A stretch of 47,552 nucleotides of DNA from Candidatus Desulfaltia bathyphila (GTDB lineage: Bacteria > Desulfobacterota > Desulfobacteria > Desulfobacterales > ETH-SRB1). The stretch lies in contig JACNLL010000066.1 of NCBI GenBank assembly GCA_014381545.1, forward strand, positions 1 through 47,552, in the 5' to 3' direction. The notes beneath the pieces are model-generated. The model did not search any database. It saw only the letters and a list, made by a program, of their open reading frames with translations, and was not told the DNA's origin. The translations under genes and the position numbers were made by a program. Shown here piece after piece: positions 26,988 through 35,248 of the stretch. The first letter of the stretch is position 1; each line of letters begins with the position of its first letter.

Positions 26988-27782
26988 TAGCCCTGTTCTA
27001 TAACCTTCAAGGTCAACCGTGATATGGGAAAATCCGATTTTTCTGAATTTTCCGACAATAGTTTCCCTGTTTTTTTTATCTGAAATGCTTTCAATTTCCT
27101 TTGGATTTACCTCTATCCTTGCCGTGTTTTCATGTTTTCTTACGCGGCAAGCGTTAAATCCAAGGCTTAGCAAAACATTTTCCGCCTGGTCAACCATTCC
27201 AAGGGCCTTCATGGTTATAGGGGTCCCATATGGAATCCTTGTTGCAAGACATGGCAGAGCCGGTTTGTTCCAAGTCTCAAGATTCATCTCTTTTGAGAAC
27301 AGTCTGATGTCATTCTTGGTAAGCCCGGCATCAATCATGGGGGCAAGAACTCCCGTTTCCTGTGCCGCAGTATATCCGGGACGAAAATCTTCAAGGTCAT
27401 CTGTATTGGCTCCATGAGCTATGTATTTAATGCCGATGTTTGACGCAATTTTCATAAGCTTTTCAAAAAGATTTTTTTTGCATACATAACATCTGTCCTT
27501 CCTGTTGGCCACAAAAGCGGGCAGGCTCATTTCCTTTGATTGCAGTATAATATGTTTAATGCCGTAATTTTTTACAAATTCCATTGCTTTCTTCTTTTCA
27601 CGCTCCGGATGTATTTGTGACACCGCTGTCACGGCGACTACATTCTTTTTTAATACTTCATGGGCTACGGCAAGAAGAAAAGCGCTGTCAACACCCCCTG
27701 AGAATGCAACCATTAAGGAATCAAGTCCTTTGAGAATTAAAACCAATTGTTTTTTTTTATTATTTAAAGTTAACCGGTTCAT
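26937..27782 (-). CDS. larE: ATP-dependent sacrificial sulfur transferase LarE
   Basis: PP-loop enzyme that donates cysteine sulfur to build the nickel-pincer cofactor of lactate racemase and relatives. 281 residues: PP-loop SGGVDSAFLLAVA, DRCYVCKKNLFEKL, AHGANTDD and PCLATRIPYG, where the Cys is the likely sulfur donor. No larB/larC is in the window, so the cofactor partners must lie elsewhere. Its 3' end overlaps the convergent YgjP-like gene. Confidence 0.88.
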   Translation of the reverse strand: MNRLTLNNKKKQLVLILKGLDSLMVAFSGGVDSAFLLAVAHEVLKKNVVAVTAVSQIHPEREKKKAMEFVKNYGIKHIILQSKEMSLPAFVANRKDRCYVCKKNLFEKLMKIASNIGIKYIAHGANTDDLEDFRPGYTAAQETGVLAPMIDAGLTKNDIRLFSKEMNLETWNKPALPCLATRIPYGTPITMKALGMVDQAENVLLSLGFNACRVRKHENTARIEVNPKEIESISDKKNRETIVGKFRKIGFSHITVDLEGYRTGLSKTDWDGILPVRQIGI

Positions 27783-27907
27783 TATAAAATTTCCAAATGC
27801 GTTATACTTGCGATACAGAAAATATATTTACAAAAACAACTCGATCATCTATATAGAAACCTAACACGAAAACACGAAAGAACAAAAACAAAAAAATGGT
27901 CTGATCA

Positions 27908-28534
27908 ATGCAAAAGTCAAAAAAATATCTTGTAGCCTTCTTCGTTATTCTGGTTCTGGCAGCACTTGTTGTTTATTCAAGTTTTTCAAACATTAAAAAC
28001 TATTATATTAAAGCCACAGACGGAGCCATTGAAATCTGGCAGGGAAAATTCGCCCCAATGAGCCGAGGACTGTTTATTACTTTGCCAGGAGCGCAAGCTC
28101 CACAATCAATTAAAGAGGTTTATTCAAAAGAGGAGGTTTTTCCGCTTATCTTTAACTATTATGTCAATAGAGCCGACGCCATTCTGAATATACCCGGAAT
28201 GCCTGATTTTGATGGAATTAAATTCTACCTGAACAAGGCTATTTCCTTTGGGACTACCGATGATCTTCGCAAGAAAGCCTATGCGCGTTTAAACAGCATC
28301 GATATGATGATTCTCCAGTACAAGGCCGATGTCGCCGCAAGCAAAGAAACTATTGACGGCTTTAAAACCGCTCTGGAGCATCTCAACAAGGCTGCTTTGC
28401 TTGACCTTGATGCCGACCAGAGAAAACTTATAAACCAGAAAATCGAATCCCTCATGGCTAAAATCGCAGAGTCTATAGCCAGCCGCCCCAAAACACCAGC
28501 ACCTGCGCCTCCAGCCAAACAACGAGACCTTTGA
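27908..28534 (+). CDS. Membrane-anchored protein of unknown function
   Basis: 208 residues. One N-terminal transmembrane segment (about 8-27, YLVAFFVILVLAALVVY) is followed by an extracytoplasmic helical domain rich in Ala/Lys/Leu, with TPR-like helices (DADQRKLINQKIESLMAKI) and a proline-rich tail. The last three codons (RDL) and the TGA come from the left end of a 144-bp MITE, so the natural C-terminus has been altered. No family recognised. Confidence 0.7.
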   Translation: MQKSKKYLVAFFVILVLAALVVYSSFSNIKNYYIKATDGAIEIWQGKFAPMSRGLFITLPGAQAPQSIKEVYSKEEVFPLIFNYYVNRADAILNIPGMPDFDGIKFYLNKAISFGTTDDLRKKAYARLNSIDMMILQYKADVAASKETIDGFKTALEHLNKAALLDLDADQRKLINQKIESLMAKIAESIASRPKTPAPAPPAKQRDL

Positions 28535-28666
28535 AAAATGCTCAATCTTGTTCAAGTTCAAGGAAGGCGAAAATTTTAAACGTAGGAATACATTGAGTAT
28601 TTCGAGGCTTAAAATTTGAGCCTGACGCCGAAATTGGGCAAAAGGGGGCGTTTTGCAAAGGTCTCA
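28523..28666. repeat. 144-bp MITE, copy 1 (CGAGACCTTTG family)
   Basis: Terminal inverted repeats are CGAGACCTTTGAAAAATGC and, at the other end, GCGTTTTGCAAAGGTCTCA. The total length of 144 bp is identical to the copy at 41523-41666, with about nine tenths of bases shared by eye. CAA flanks both ends, suggesting a 3-bp duplication. Its two ends supply the stop codons of the converging genes on either side (TGA for 27908 on +, TGA for the ABC ATPase on -). Confidence 0.85.
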
Positions 28667-29647
28667 CAAATGGCACCACACCCCATGCATACCTGATTTA
28701 GTCTCCAGCGGCGCTCTTTCTCTGCATATATTCATAACCTCCGGGCAACGTGTATGAAACATACACCCGGAAGGAGGATCAGAAGAAGAAGGTATCTCCC
28801 CTTTTAGAATAATTCGCTCCCTTTTATGTTCGATCTTGTTAGGATCCGGTCTGGGCACCGCATTAATTAAAGCCTTGGTATAAGGATGCATAGGGTTGTT
28901 AATTATATCGCCGGTCGGACCATGTTCTACTATCCAGCCAAGATACATAACAGCCACACGGTGCGCAATATTGCTTACCACGCTTAAGTCGTGCGATATA
29001 AAAAGATAAGACAGATTGTATCTGTCCCGCAAATCCATAAGCAGATTTATAACCTGCGCCTGCACAGATACATCAAGAGCGCTGACAGGTTCGTCACAAA
29101 TAATTAAATCAGGCCTTAAAGATAAAGCTCTCGCTATATTGATGCGCTGGCGCTGCCCGCCGGAAAATTCATGTGGATAACGATATATGGCCTCTTCATC
29201 AAGCCCGACTTCATTCATCAGTCTTTTTGCATGATCCTCCCTGGTTCCTTCTATCAAGCGGAATTCAACAAGCCCCTCTGTAATAATATCAATGATATTC
29301 ATTCTTGGATTAAGCGCGGTCAGAGGATCCTGAAAGATTATCTGCATCCTTCTTCTTATCTTCCTTAGCTCACTGCGATTAAGCTCAAGAAGATTTTTGC
29401 CGCAAAAAAGGATCTTGCCTCTTCGAGCCTTTTCCAGCCCCAGCAAAGTTCTGCCCAGAGTGGTTTTCCCGCATCCGGATTCGCCGACAAGACCAAGTGT
29501 TTCACCCTTGTTTATATACAATGAGGCTATATCAACCGCTCTGACATACCCGACCGTTCTTGCCAGAATACCGCGTTTTATCGGAAACCATGTTTGAAGA
29601 TCGTATGCCTCTAATAGCGACGATTTTTTTGGTTGTTTACAATTCAT
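28664..29647 (-). CDS. Oligopeptide ABC transporter ATP-binding protein (OppF/YejF C-half type)
   Basis: Cytoplasmic ATPase of a peptide importer. With ATG at 29647 it has 327 residues and overlaps the OppD-like gene by 11 bases; the track's longer start is not needed. Walker A GESGCGKTTL, signature FSGGQRQR, Walker B LIICDEP and the C-terminal oligopeptide-ABC motif with clustered Cys (FHTRCPEVMNICRERAP) are present. Its TGA stop lies in the terminal bases of a MITE, so a few C-terminal residues may be lost. Confidence 0.9.
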   Translation of the reverse strand: MNCKQPKKSSLLEAYDLQTWFPIKRGILARTVGYVRAVDIASLYINKGETLGLVGESGCGKTTLGRTLLGLEKARRGKILFCGKNLLELNRSELRKIRRRMQIIFQDPLTALNPRMNIIDIITEGLVEFRLIEGTREDHAKRLMNEVGLDEEAIYRYPHEFSGGQRQRINIARALSLRPDLIICDEPVSALDVSVQAQVINLLMDLRDRYNLSYLFISHDLSVVSNIAHRVAVMYLGWIVEHGPTGDIINNPMHPYTKALINAVPRPDPNKIEHKRERIILKGEIPSSSDPPSGCMFHTRCPEVMNICRERAPLETKSGMHGVWCHL

Positions 29648-30620
29648 TTTTCGTAAGAAAACATGCTGCTTTGTGTCCATTGCCAAGATCGATGAGTTTT
29701 GGTTTTTCATCCCTGCACCTGTCAAATGCATCAGGACATCGATCAAAAAAATGACACCCTGATGGATAATTAAGAGCTGACGGCACCTGGCCCGGGATTG
29801 CTTTCAATCTACCTTTATCAGCTGAAAGTTTCGGTATGGACTCAAGAAGCGCTATGGTATAAGGATGCGTGGGCTTTGAGAAAATATCGTCCCTATTTCC
29901 TTCCTCGACTACCCTTGAGGCATACATAACCAGCACCCTGTCGCACATTTCCCATATCACTCCCATATCGTGCGTAATAAGCAGTATAGAGGTATGAGAT
30001 CGTCTCATCTCCCTGACCAGCTCGAAAACCTGAGCCTGTATTGTTACATCAAGCGCCGTTGTCGGTTCATCCGCTATGATAATGTCCGGTCCCAGCATCA
30101 AGGCCATAGCAATCATCACCCTTTGCTGCATGCCTCCGGAAAGCTGATAAGGATAAGCAAACATCCTTTCTCTTGGATCAGAGATTTGAACCTTCTCAAG
30201 CCAGGTTTCGGCAATATTCCAGGCGTCTTTTCTGGTTATATTCTTATGCATTAAAATAGTTTCAACCATTTGCCTGCCGATTGTATGCAAGGGTGAAAGG
30301 GCAGACCCTAGTTCCTGAAATATCATGCTTATTGCCCTGCCGCGTATTTTTCTCATCTCTTTACGGTTTAGCTCAAGAAGGTTTTTGCCGTAAAATAAAA
30401 TTTCGCCTGTTTCAATCCTTCCGTAAGGCAAGGGAATAAGGCGGAGTATGCTCAAGGCAGTGACCGATTTTCCGCATCCTGATTCGCCGACCAATCCGAC
30501 AATTTCGTTCCTGTTAATATGAAACGAAACATCATCAACCGCCTTGACAATACCTTCATCTGTTTCAAAGGTAACTGTAATATTTTTTACTTCCAACAAT
30601 TTTAAATCCCTAAATCCCAT
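29637..30620 (-). CDS. Oligopeptide ABC transporter ATP-binding protein (OppD/YejF N-half type)
   Basis: 327 residues with Walker A GESGCGKSVT, Q-loop IFQELGSALSPLHTIG, signature LSGGMQQR, Walker B IIADEP, and the C-terminal Cys-containing domain CHFFDRCPDAFDRC that can bind an Fe-S cluster in relatives. In E. coli YejF the two ATPases are fused; here they are separate genes. It follows the permeases in a - strand operon, with a 97-base gap. Confidence 0.92.
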   Translation of the reverse strand: MGFRDLKLLEVKNITVTFETDEGIVKAVDDVSFHINRNEIVGLVGESGCGKSVTALSILRLIPLPYGRIETGEILFYGKNLLELNRKEMRKIRGRAISMIFQELGSALSPLHTIGRQMVETILMHKNITRKDAWNIAETWLEKVQISDPRERMFAYPYQLSGGMQQRVMIAMALMLGPDIIIADEPTTALDVTIQAQVFELVREMRRSHTSILLITHDMGVIWEMCDRVLVMYASRVVEEGNRDDIFSKPTHPYTIALLESIPKLSADKGRLKAIPGQVPSALNYPSGCHFFDRCPDAFDRCRDEKPKLIDLGNGHKAACFLTKNEL

Positions 30621-30717
30621 CCACAGATTACGCCGATTTCCGCAGATTGTGTAAACATTTTGTTCATCTAATCATCCCATTCCAACATTCCAGCATTCCA
30701 GCATTCCTCAATCCCTA

Positions 30718-32334
30718 TCACTCAAGCCTGCTGCATCTCTTCGGGTCATAAGCGTTTCTTATCCCATCACCGACAAATACACCAAGAAGCATAACAACAA
30801 ATAATGCCAAAGACGGATAGAGAATAAGCCACCATGCCCATCTGTATTGCTGGGCCTGGAAGAGAAGCTCTCCCCAGCTTGGAGTAGGCGGGGGAAGCCC
30901 GAATCCTAAATAGTCAAGCGCCGCAAGCGCTCCTATTGCTCCGACAAGAGAAAAAGGGAAAAAAGTTATTACAGGAACCATGGCATTGGGAAGAATATGT
31001 TTAAATATTATCTTATATGATGATATTCCCATGCATTTGGCGGCCTCAACAAATTCTTTTTTGCGCAGGCGGAGAAATTCAGCGCGGATATAATAGGAAA
31101 TTCCTATCCAGTTGAAAAGCCCGTAACAAAATAGAAGTAAAGAAAAACTCCGTCCATAGACCGATCCCATAAGAATCATAATATAAAGAAACGGCAGTGC
31201 GCTCCAGATTTCAATAAGACGCTGGCCTGTTATGTCGATTGCCCCACCATAATATCCCTGAACAGCGCCTGTAATAATCCCCAGGATCATTGAACATGCA
31301 ACAAGCAGCAGGCCGAAAGTAAGCGAAGTTCTCAATCCATAAAGGATTCTGGCTAAAACATCCCTGCCGGCCCCGTCAATCCCCATCAAATGCTCCTTAA
31401 CCGGCGCAAATGGAAAGCGGATATCATCTTTTTCAAAGCTAATACTGTAAAGCCGGTTTTTAACCTTTAAAATAAAAGGATCAATCGTATGCAAAAATCG
31501 CTGGCTCACCATACTTAGAAGGGTTTTTCTATCTTGAGGTGCAAGAGAGCTCCATATATTCATGCTATTTTGTTTGATTTTGTTTTGAACAGGTTTCAGA
31601 CTTTTGTTAAAAACTATTTTTTTTAGACTTTGATCTTTCGCCTCGGCCTCTCTGAATGTAAGTCTGACACTTTCCGGCGCTCTTTTACGCGAAAAGTATG
31701 TGGACAGAGAAATTACAACTTCCATTCCTTTATTGCCCATTATTCTTGAAGAAATTAATCGTGGCGCATTTTCGTTTGCAAATCGCTTTTCAATCCCCTG
31801 CCTTATGTTTTCCGTGATGCTGTAATATTCGGGAAGAAGAACCCTTTTTGTCTGCCTGTCTTTCATGTTGATAAAAAAGCCGAATGAAGCAGATCTAACA
31901 ATTGAATAATCCCTTCTAATGTTAACGGTTCCAATCCTTGGTATTTGGGTAAAGACAAGTGTAACATTGTCTGAAACCGCAATCGATTTTGGATCAATGC
32001 TTTCAAAGGGACTAAATGGAACCAGGGGAAAGATCATAAAATTTCCGGCATCTTTTCTAAATGCTGCGCTGTTATTTATGCTTTTGTAATCCGGCCTTGT
32101 TTTTTTATTATTTCCGGCAAACAGGTCTTCCGGATAAAACTTAACTGCCGGAAAATATGATTTTCCATTAAACCTGACATACAAAGGGATATCGTTGCAT
32201 ATAAGTTCGGAACAAAGACTGACCATATAAAGAATAACCAATATCCCCAATGAAATATAAGCGCGCTTTATCTCCTTAAAACGCAATATTCTCATTCTCG
32301 TTATCGGGTTTTTAAATATTTTGTAATTTAGCAT
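30718..32334 (-). CDS. yejE: YejE-like ABC transporter permease with enlarged extracytoplasmic domain
   Basis: 538 residues, about 200 more than E. coli YejE. After the first membrane segment, the YejE-type FYPEDLFAGNNKKTRPDY motif is followed by roughly 250 extracytoplasmic residues with strand-rich texture (VTLVFTQIPRIGTVNIRR, MEVVISLSTYFSRKR) before GIDGAGRDVLARILYGLR and the five-segment permease core (EAAKCMGISSYKIIFKHILPN, the EAA loop). The extra domain may contact substrate or the binding protein. Confidence 0.87.
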   Translation of the reverse strand: MLNYKIFKNPITRMRILRFKEIKRAYISLGILVILYMVSLCSELICNDIPLYVRFNGKSYFPAVKFYPEDLFAGNNKKTRPDYKSINNSAAFRKDAGNFMIFPLVPFSPFESIDPKSIAVSDNVTLVFTQIPRIGTVNIRRDYSIVRSASFGFFINMKDRQTKRVLLPEYYSITENIRQGIEKRFANENAPRLISSRIMGNKGMEVVISLSTYFSRKRAPESVRLTFREAEAKDQSLKKIVFNKSLKPVQNKIKQNSMNIWSSLAPQDRKTLLSMVSQRFLHTIDPFILKVKNRLYSISFEKDDIRFPFAPVKEHLMGIDGAGRDVLARILYGLRTSLTFGLLLVACSMILGIITGAVQGYYGGAIDITGQRLIEIWSALPFLYIMILMGSVYGRSFSLLLFCYGLFNWIGISYYIRAEFLRLRKKEFVEAAKCMGISSYKIIFKHILPNAMVPVITFFPFSLVGAIGALAALDYLGFGLPPPTPSWGELLFQAQQYRWAWWLILYPSLALFVVMLLGVFVGDGIRNAYDPKRCSRLE

Positions 32335-32375
32335 TCTATTTGAAATCGAGTTTCAGGTGTGATCAGATTTAAAGC

Positions 32376-32581
32376 AGGAAATTGTTTGAATGAATTAGAA
32401 ATCGTTAAGAAAGAACCTGACACAAAATGTTATTTTTGCCTAACTCTTTGTTTAAGCTACCACTATTTCTTTATATTTATGGCTGGTTCTTTCTTTAGGA
32501 TTTCTTATTCGTGAGTTTTTCCTGGTTTAAATTTGATTATACCTGAAACGCATTTATTTACAAAAACCTAAAATGTTACAG
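32376..32581 (+). repeat. About 205-bp structured repeat, copy A
   Basis: It lies between the yejB-like and yejE-like genes. It shares many blocks with 34070-34275: an ATCGTTA-GAAAGAACC arm, a GGTTCTTTC arm, CGTGAGTTTTT, ATTATACCTGAAACG, and a closing CTAAAATGTTACAG. The arms GAAATCGTTAAGAAAGAACC and GGTTCTTTCTTTAGGATTTC pair to form a long stem. No ORF is present. It could be a MITE relic or a folded RNA. Confidence 0.6.
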
Positions 32582-32619
32582 CCTGTTAAACATTGCCACC
32601 AATTGTTAATTCCCTTAAA

Positions 32620-33663
32620 TCAGCTTTTCTGAAATGTTATTCGGGGATCTATAAGAACATATAAAAAATCTGAAAGAATATTTCCAACAAGGCCAAGAAC
32701 AGAGGTAAGTGAAAGGATGCCCATGAAAACAGGATAATCACGGCCCACTATCGCCTCAAGGCTTAATCTGCCCATCCCTGGTATTTCAAAAACCTGTTCG
32801 ATAATCACCGATCCGGCAAACATAACGGTTAAAATAGAGCCTAATCCGGTTGCTATGGGTATTAAAGAATTGCGCAAAGCATGTCCCCAAATAGCCCTGT
32901 TAAAACTTCCCCCTTTTGCAAGGACTGTTCTTACATAGTCTTTACTTATCTGCTCAAGAAGAGAATTCTTCATCAAAAGGGTTAAAACAGCAAAGTTTCC
33001 TATGACGTAACACAGAACCGGAAGAAACATATGCCTGAAGATATCCTTTGTCTGTTCCCAGAATGTCATACTGGCAAAGTTATCAGAATAAAACCCGGAT
33101 ACAGGGAAAAAATCCCATAAGCCATCCACGGTTCCGCAAAAAAACATCTTCAGAACCATTCCAAATGCAAAGGCCGGAACAGCATATCCGACAAAAACAA
33201 TGACACTCGATCCAAGATCAAACATCCTGTTGTGTTTGAGAGCCTTTATTATGCCAAGCGGGATGCATACAAGATAGGATAAAACAAAACCGGTTATTCC
33301 AAAGACAAGCGAAACCTTAAATCGCTGGCTTATGAGCTGCCATGCGGTTTTATTGGGGAATTTGTATGATTCCATTTTCATGCCGAGCCTGTCGGTCACA
33401 AGCCATTTCCAGTATCGCTTGTGAAACGGTTTATCAAAGCCAAAATGCGCCTCTATGGCTTTTCTCTGCTGCTCGGAAATAGATGCGCCGGCCTCGACTC
33501 CCCTGCCCGATTCTCCGGCGCCTATACCTTTCATTTGCATTATAACCTGTTCTACAGGCCCGCCAGGTACAAACTGGATAAGACCAAAACACAAAATCGT
33601 AATTCCAATAAATGTTGGAATCACAAGAATAAACCGCCTGATAAAATAGTCCATCCGTTCCAT
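32620..33663 (-). CDS. yejB: YejB-like ABC transporter permease
   Basis: 347 residues, six membrane segments. The long extracytoplasmic loop after the first segment (residues about 30-110) and the EAA-type motif KDYVRTVLAKGGSFNRAIWGHALRNSLIPI are typical of DppB/YejB permeases. It probably imports peptides or microcin-C-like compounds, by analogy with YejABEF. No periplasmic binding protein gene is next to it. A diverged repeat separates it from the yejE-like gene. Confidence 0.9.
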   Translation of the reverse strand: MERMDYFIRRFILVIPTFIGITILCFGLIQFVPGGPVEQVIMQMKGIGAGESGRGVEAGASISEQQRKAIEAHFGFDKPFHKRYWKWLVTDRLGMKMESYKFPNKTAWQLISQRFKVSLVFGITGFVLSYLVCIPLGIIKALKHNRMFDLGSSVIVFVGYAVPAFAFGMVLKMFFCGTVDGLWDFFPVSGFYSDNFASMTFWEQTKDIFRHMFLPVLCYVIGNFAVLTLLMKNSLLEQISKDYVRTVLAKGGSFNRAIWGHALRNSLIPIATGLGSILTVMFAGSVIIEQVFEIPGMGRLSLEAIVGRDYPVFMGILSLTSVLGLVGNILSDFLYVLIDPRITFQKS

Positions 33664-33677
33664 AATCTAATATCCTT

Positions 33678-33838
33678 GATGGCGTCGTAAAAAGTCCCAT
33701 CTACTGTGTTGTAGTATTTTTTCAGACCCTCGACATACTATGTGTATGCCTTCGGTCCTGAAAAACTACTACGCCTTGTATATGAACCTTTTTACTTAGC
33801 CATCTACAGTTAAATTCGTGATTTTTTACGATACCATC
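33678..33838. repeat. MITE-like element, GATGG...CCATC family, copy 3
   Basis: A 161-bp element with ends GATGGCGTCGTAAAAAGTC and GATTTTTTACGATACCATC. Its core is a second foldback, GTAGTATTTTTTCAGACC against GGTCCTGAAAAACTACTAC. The right-hand 60 bases match the solo end at 11654-11715 in reverse. Confidence 0.75.
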
Positions 33839-34069
33839 ATACATTATAACCGGTATCTTTTCAAGGTATTGGAACTATATGCTCCCTGCCCCCCAATATC
33901 AACCAGATGTAATTTTATAAATTTATTGACGGATGCAGCAGCGCCATACTATTTACGACACCAACTCGGCTTTTCTAACTATAGAAATAAAATAAAGAAA
34001 AACGTATCAATTTAGCCTTTTGAAACAAATCGATTTTAAACAAGCTGCAGGTATGATTAAATTTTATAC

Positions 34070-34275
34070 TGAAAACTGTTTGAGTAGATTATGGATCGTT
34101 ATGAAAGAACCATAATCGATTTGATTTAAAGATAAAAAATTTCCTTAAAAACAAAAACCTTTATTAATTGCCTGGGCAGGTTCTTTCATTACGAGCCGTT
34201 ATCTACGAGTTTTTTCAGTAAAAAATTTAATTATAGCTGAAGCGGTTATATTTTCAAAAAGCTAAAATGTTACAG
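34070..34275 (+). repeat. About 205-bp structured repeat, copy B
   Basis: Same orientation and length as copy A at 32376-32581, but well diverged. Arms GGATCGTTATGAAAGAACC and GGTTCTTTCATTACGAGCC form the matching stem. Where copy A has AAATC/GATTT, copy B has GATCG/CGAGC, so both arms changed together. It ends CTAAAATGTTACAG, 31 bases before the CoA-binding pseudogene. Confidence 0.6.
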
Positions 34276-34306
34276 AAAAACAACAAGATGGCTTTGGAGA
34301 TATTAA

Positions 34307-34518
34307 ATGAAACCAGGAAAGATAATTAATGATGACAATATTATCAGGCATATACTTATAAATGCCCGAACTATTGCTGTTGTGGGGTTAAGCCCAAGCT
34401 TTTCTGGATGCAACTTGGTGTTGAGAATCAGGAGGCTGCGGAGCTTTTAGCAAAAGCCGGTATTGATGTTGTAATGAATCGATGTATAATGGTGGAACAT
34501 GACAGGCTCTGCAGGTAA
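34307..34518 (+). pseudogene. CoA-binding (YccU-like) protein remnant, internally deleted
   Basis: The frame from ATG 34307 (GGAG ahead) encodes MKPGKIINDDNIIRHIL...TIAVVGLSPS, the start of a YccU-type CoA-binding protein. The family's C-terminal end, WMQLGVENQEAAELLAKAGI...NRCIMVEHDRL, follows at once in a different frame, ending with TAA at 34516-34518. The middle (roughly half of a usual 135-150-residue protein) is missing and the frame is broken. It is non-functional as a Rossmann CoA-binding domain. Confidence 0.8.
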
Positions 34519-34726
34519 ACTATCTCCATACAGGGAGAAACGACGCAAAGCAAAAGAAAACGGCTGCCACTGTTGCGGCAAAAACCCGCCTTTTTGCTGG
34601 CAATGCAAATGCGGTTTCAGTATATGTCAGAATTGCATGTATGAAAATGCATGGAGCCTGTCATGCAATGGAATAACCTGGCAATGCCCTGACTGCGAGA
34701 GGCAGAATGGACTTGGCAATCAGTAA
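34499..34726 (+). CDS. Small Cys-rich zinc-ribbon protein
   Basis: 75 residues with eight or more cysteines arranged as CHCCGKNPPFCWQCKCGFSICQNC and CPDCE, i.e. two or three zinc knuckles. The ATG overlaps the 3' end of the CoA-binding remnant in another frame, which would have been translational coupling to the intact gene. It looks intact but may have lost its upstream expression signals. The family is not recognised; a nucleic-acid or protein-binding adaptor is plausible. Confidence 0.65.
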   Translation: MTGSAGKLSPYREKRRKAKENGCHCCGKNPPFCWQCKCGFSICQNCMYENAWSLSCNGITWQCPDCERQNGLGNQ

Positions 34727-34819
34727 AGTGTATTGGAAGGGGTATTGGGTTGCTATTGCTATGAATATCAATTAGAATTAACGGCAAAGTAAAAATAAAA
34801 AATTATATGGAGGCTTATT

Positions 34820-35248
34820 GTGTATTCCAAAATACTTATTCTTCGCTTTCCAAAAACCGTGGTTCATCAGCCGGTAGCATGCAACCTTGTAAAAGAGTAT
34901 AACCTTACCTTTAATATTCTTAATGCTACGATATTGCCCAGAAAAGAGGGCGTCATGGTCCTTGAACTGTCCGGATCAAGAAAAAATTTCAAGGATGGTG
35001 TTAAATATCTCAGATCCCAGGGAGTTAATGTTAAGAATGCATCTCAGGATATGAAACGCAACAATAAAAAATGTATCCACTGCGGAGCATGCACCGCTGT
35101 TTGTCCGACCGGCGCTCTTTCCATTCAACGGCCGGAAATGTCAGTCCTGTTTGATCAGCAAAAATGCAGCGTATGTGAGCTTTGCATACCTGCATGTCTC
35201 ACAAGGGCGATGGAGGTTCGCCCGACAACCAACACATTTTTTACATGA
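34820..35248 (+). CDS. NIL-domain ferredoxin, two [4Fe-4S] clusters
   Basis: 142 residues from GTG 34820 (TGGAGGC upstream). An N-terminal NIL domain (about 1-75) precedes two cluster motifs: CIHCGACTAVCP and CSVCELCIPAC. NIL-ferredoxins are frequent in methanogens and sulfate reducers and are linked to sulfur transfer. The stop overlaps the start of mnmA by 4 bases, suggesting that it feeds electrons or sulfur to tRNA thiolation; this link is inferred. Confidence 0.88.
   Translation: MYSKILILRFPKTVVHQPVACNLVKEYNLTFNILNATILPRKEGVMVLELSGSRKNFKDGVKYLRSQGVNVKNASQDMKRNNKKCIHCGACTAVCPTGALSIQRPEMSVLFDQQKCSVCELCIPACLTRAMEVRPTTNTFFT

Larger units (their letters stand above)
33664..34306. other. Long non-coding gap upstream of yejB
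   Basis: It holds a GATGG-family MITE (33678-33838), then about 230 bases (33839-34069) in which I see no gene or clear structure, then copy B of the 205-bp repeat (34070-34275). An ORF call of 65 codons at 33818 starts inside the MITE and is not credible. Confidence 0.6.

Noticed and set aside
33434-33700. 88-89-aa ORFs around the yejB-like start
   Set aside because: Both strands carry shadows of the permease N-terminus and the MITE edge.
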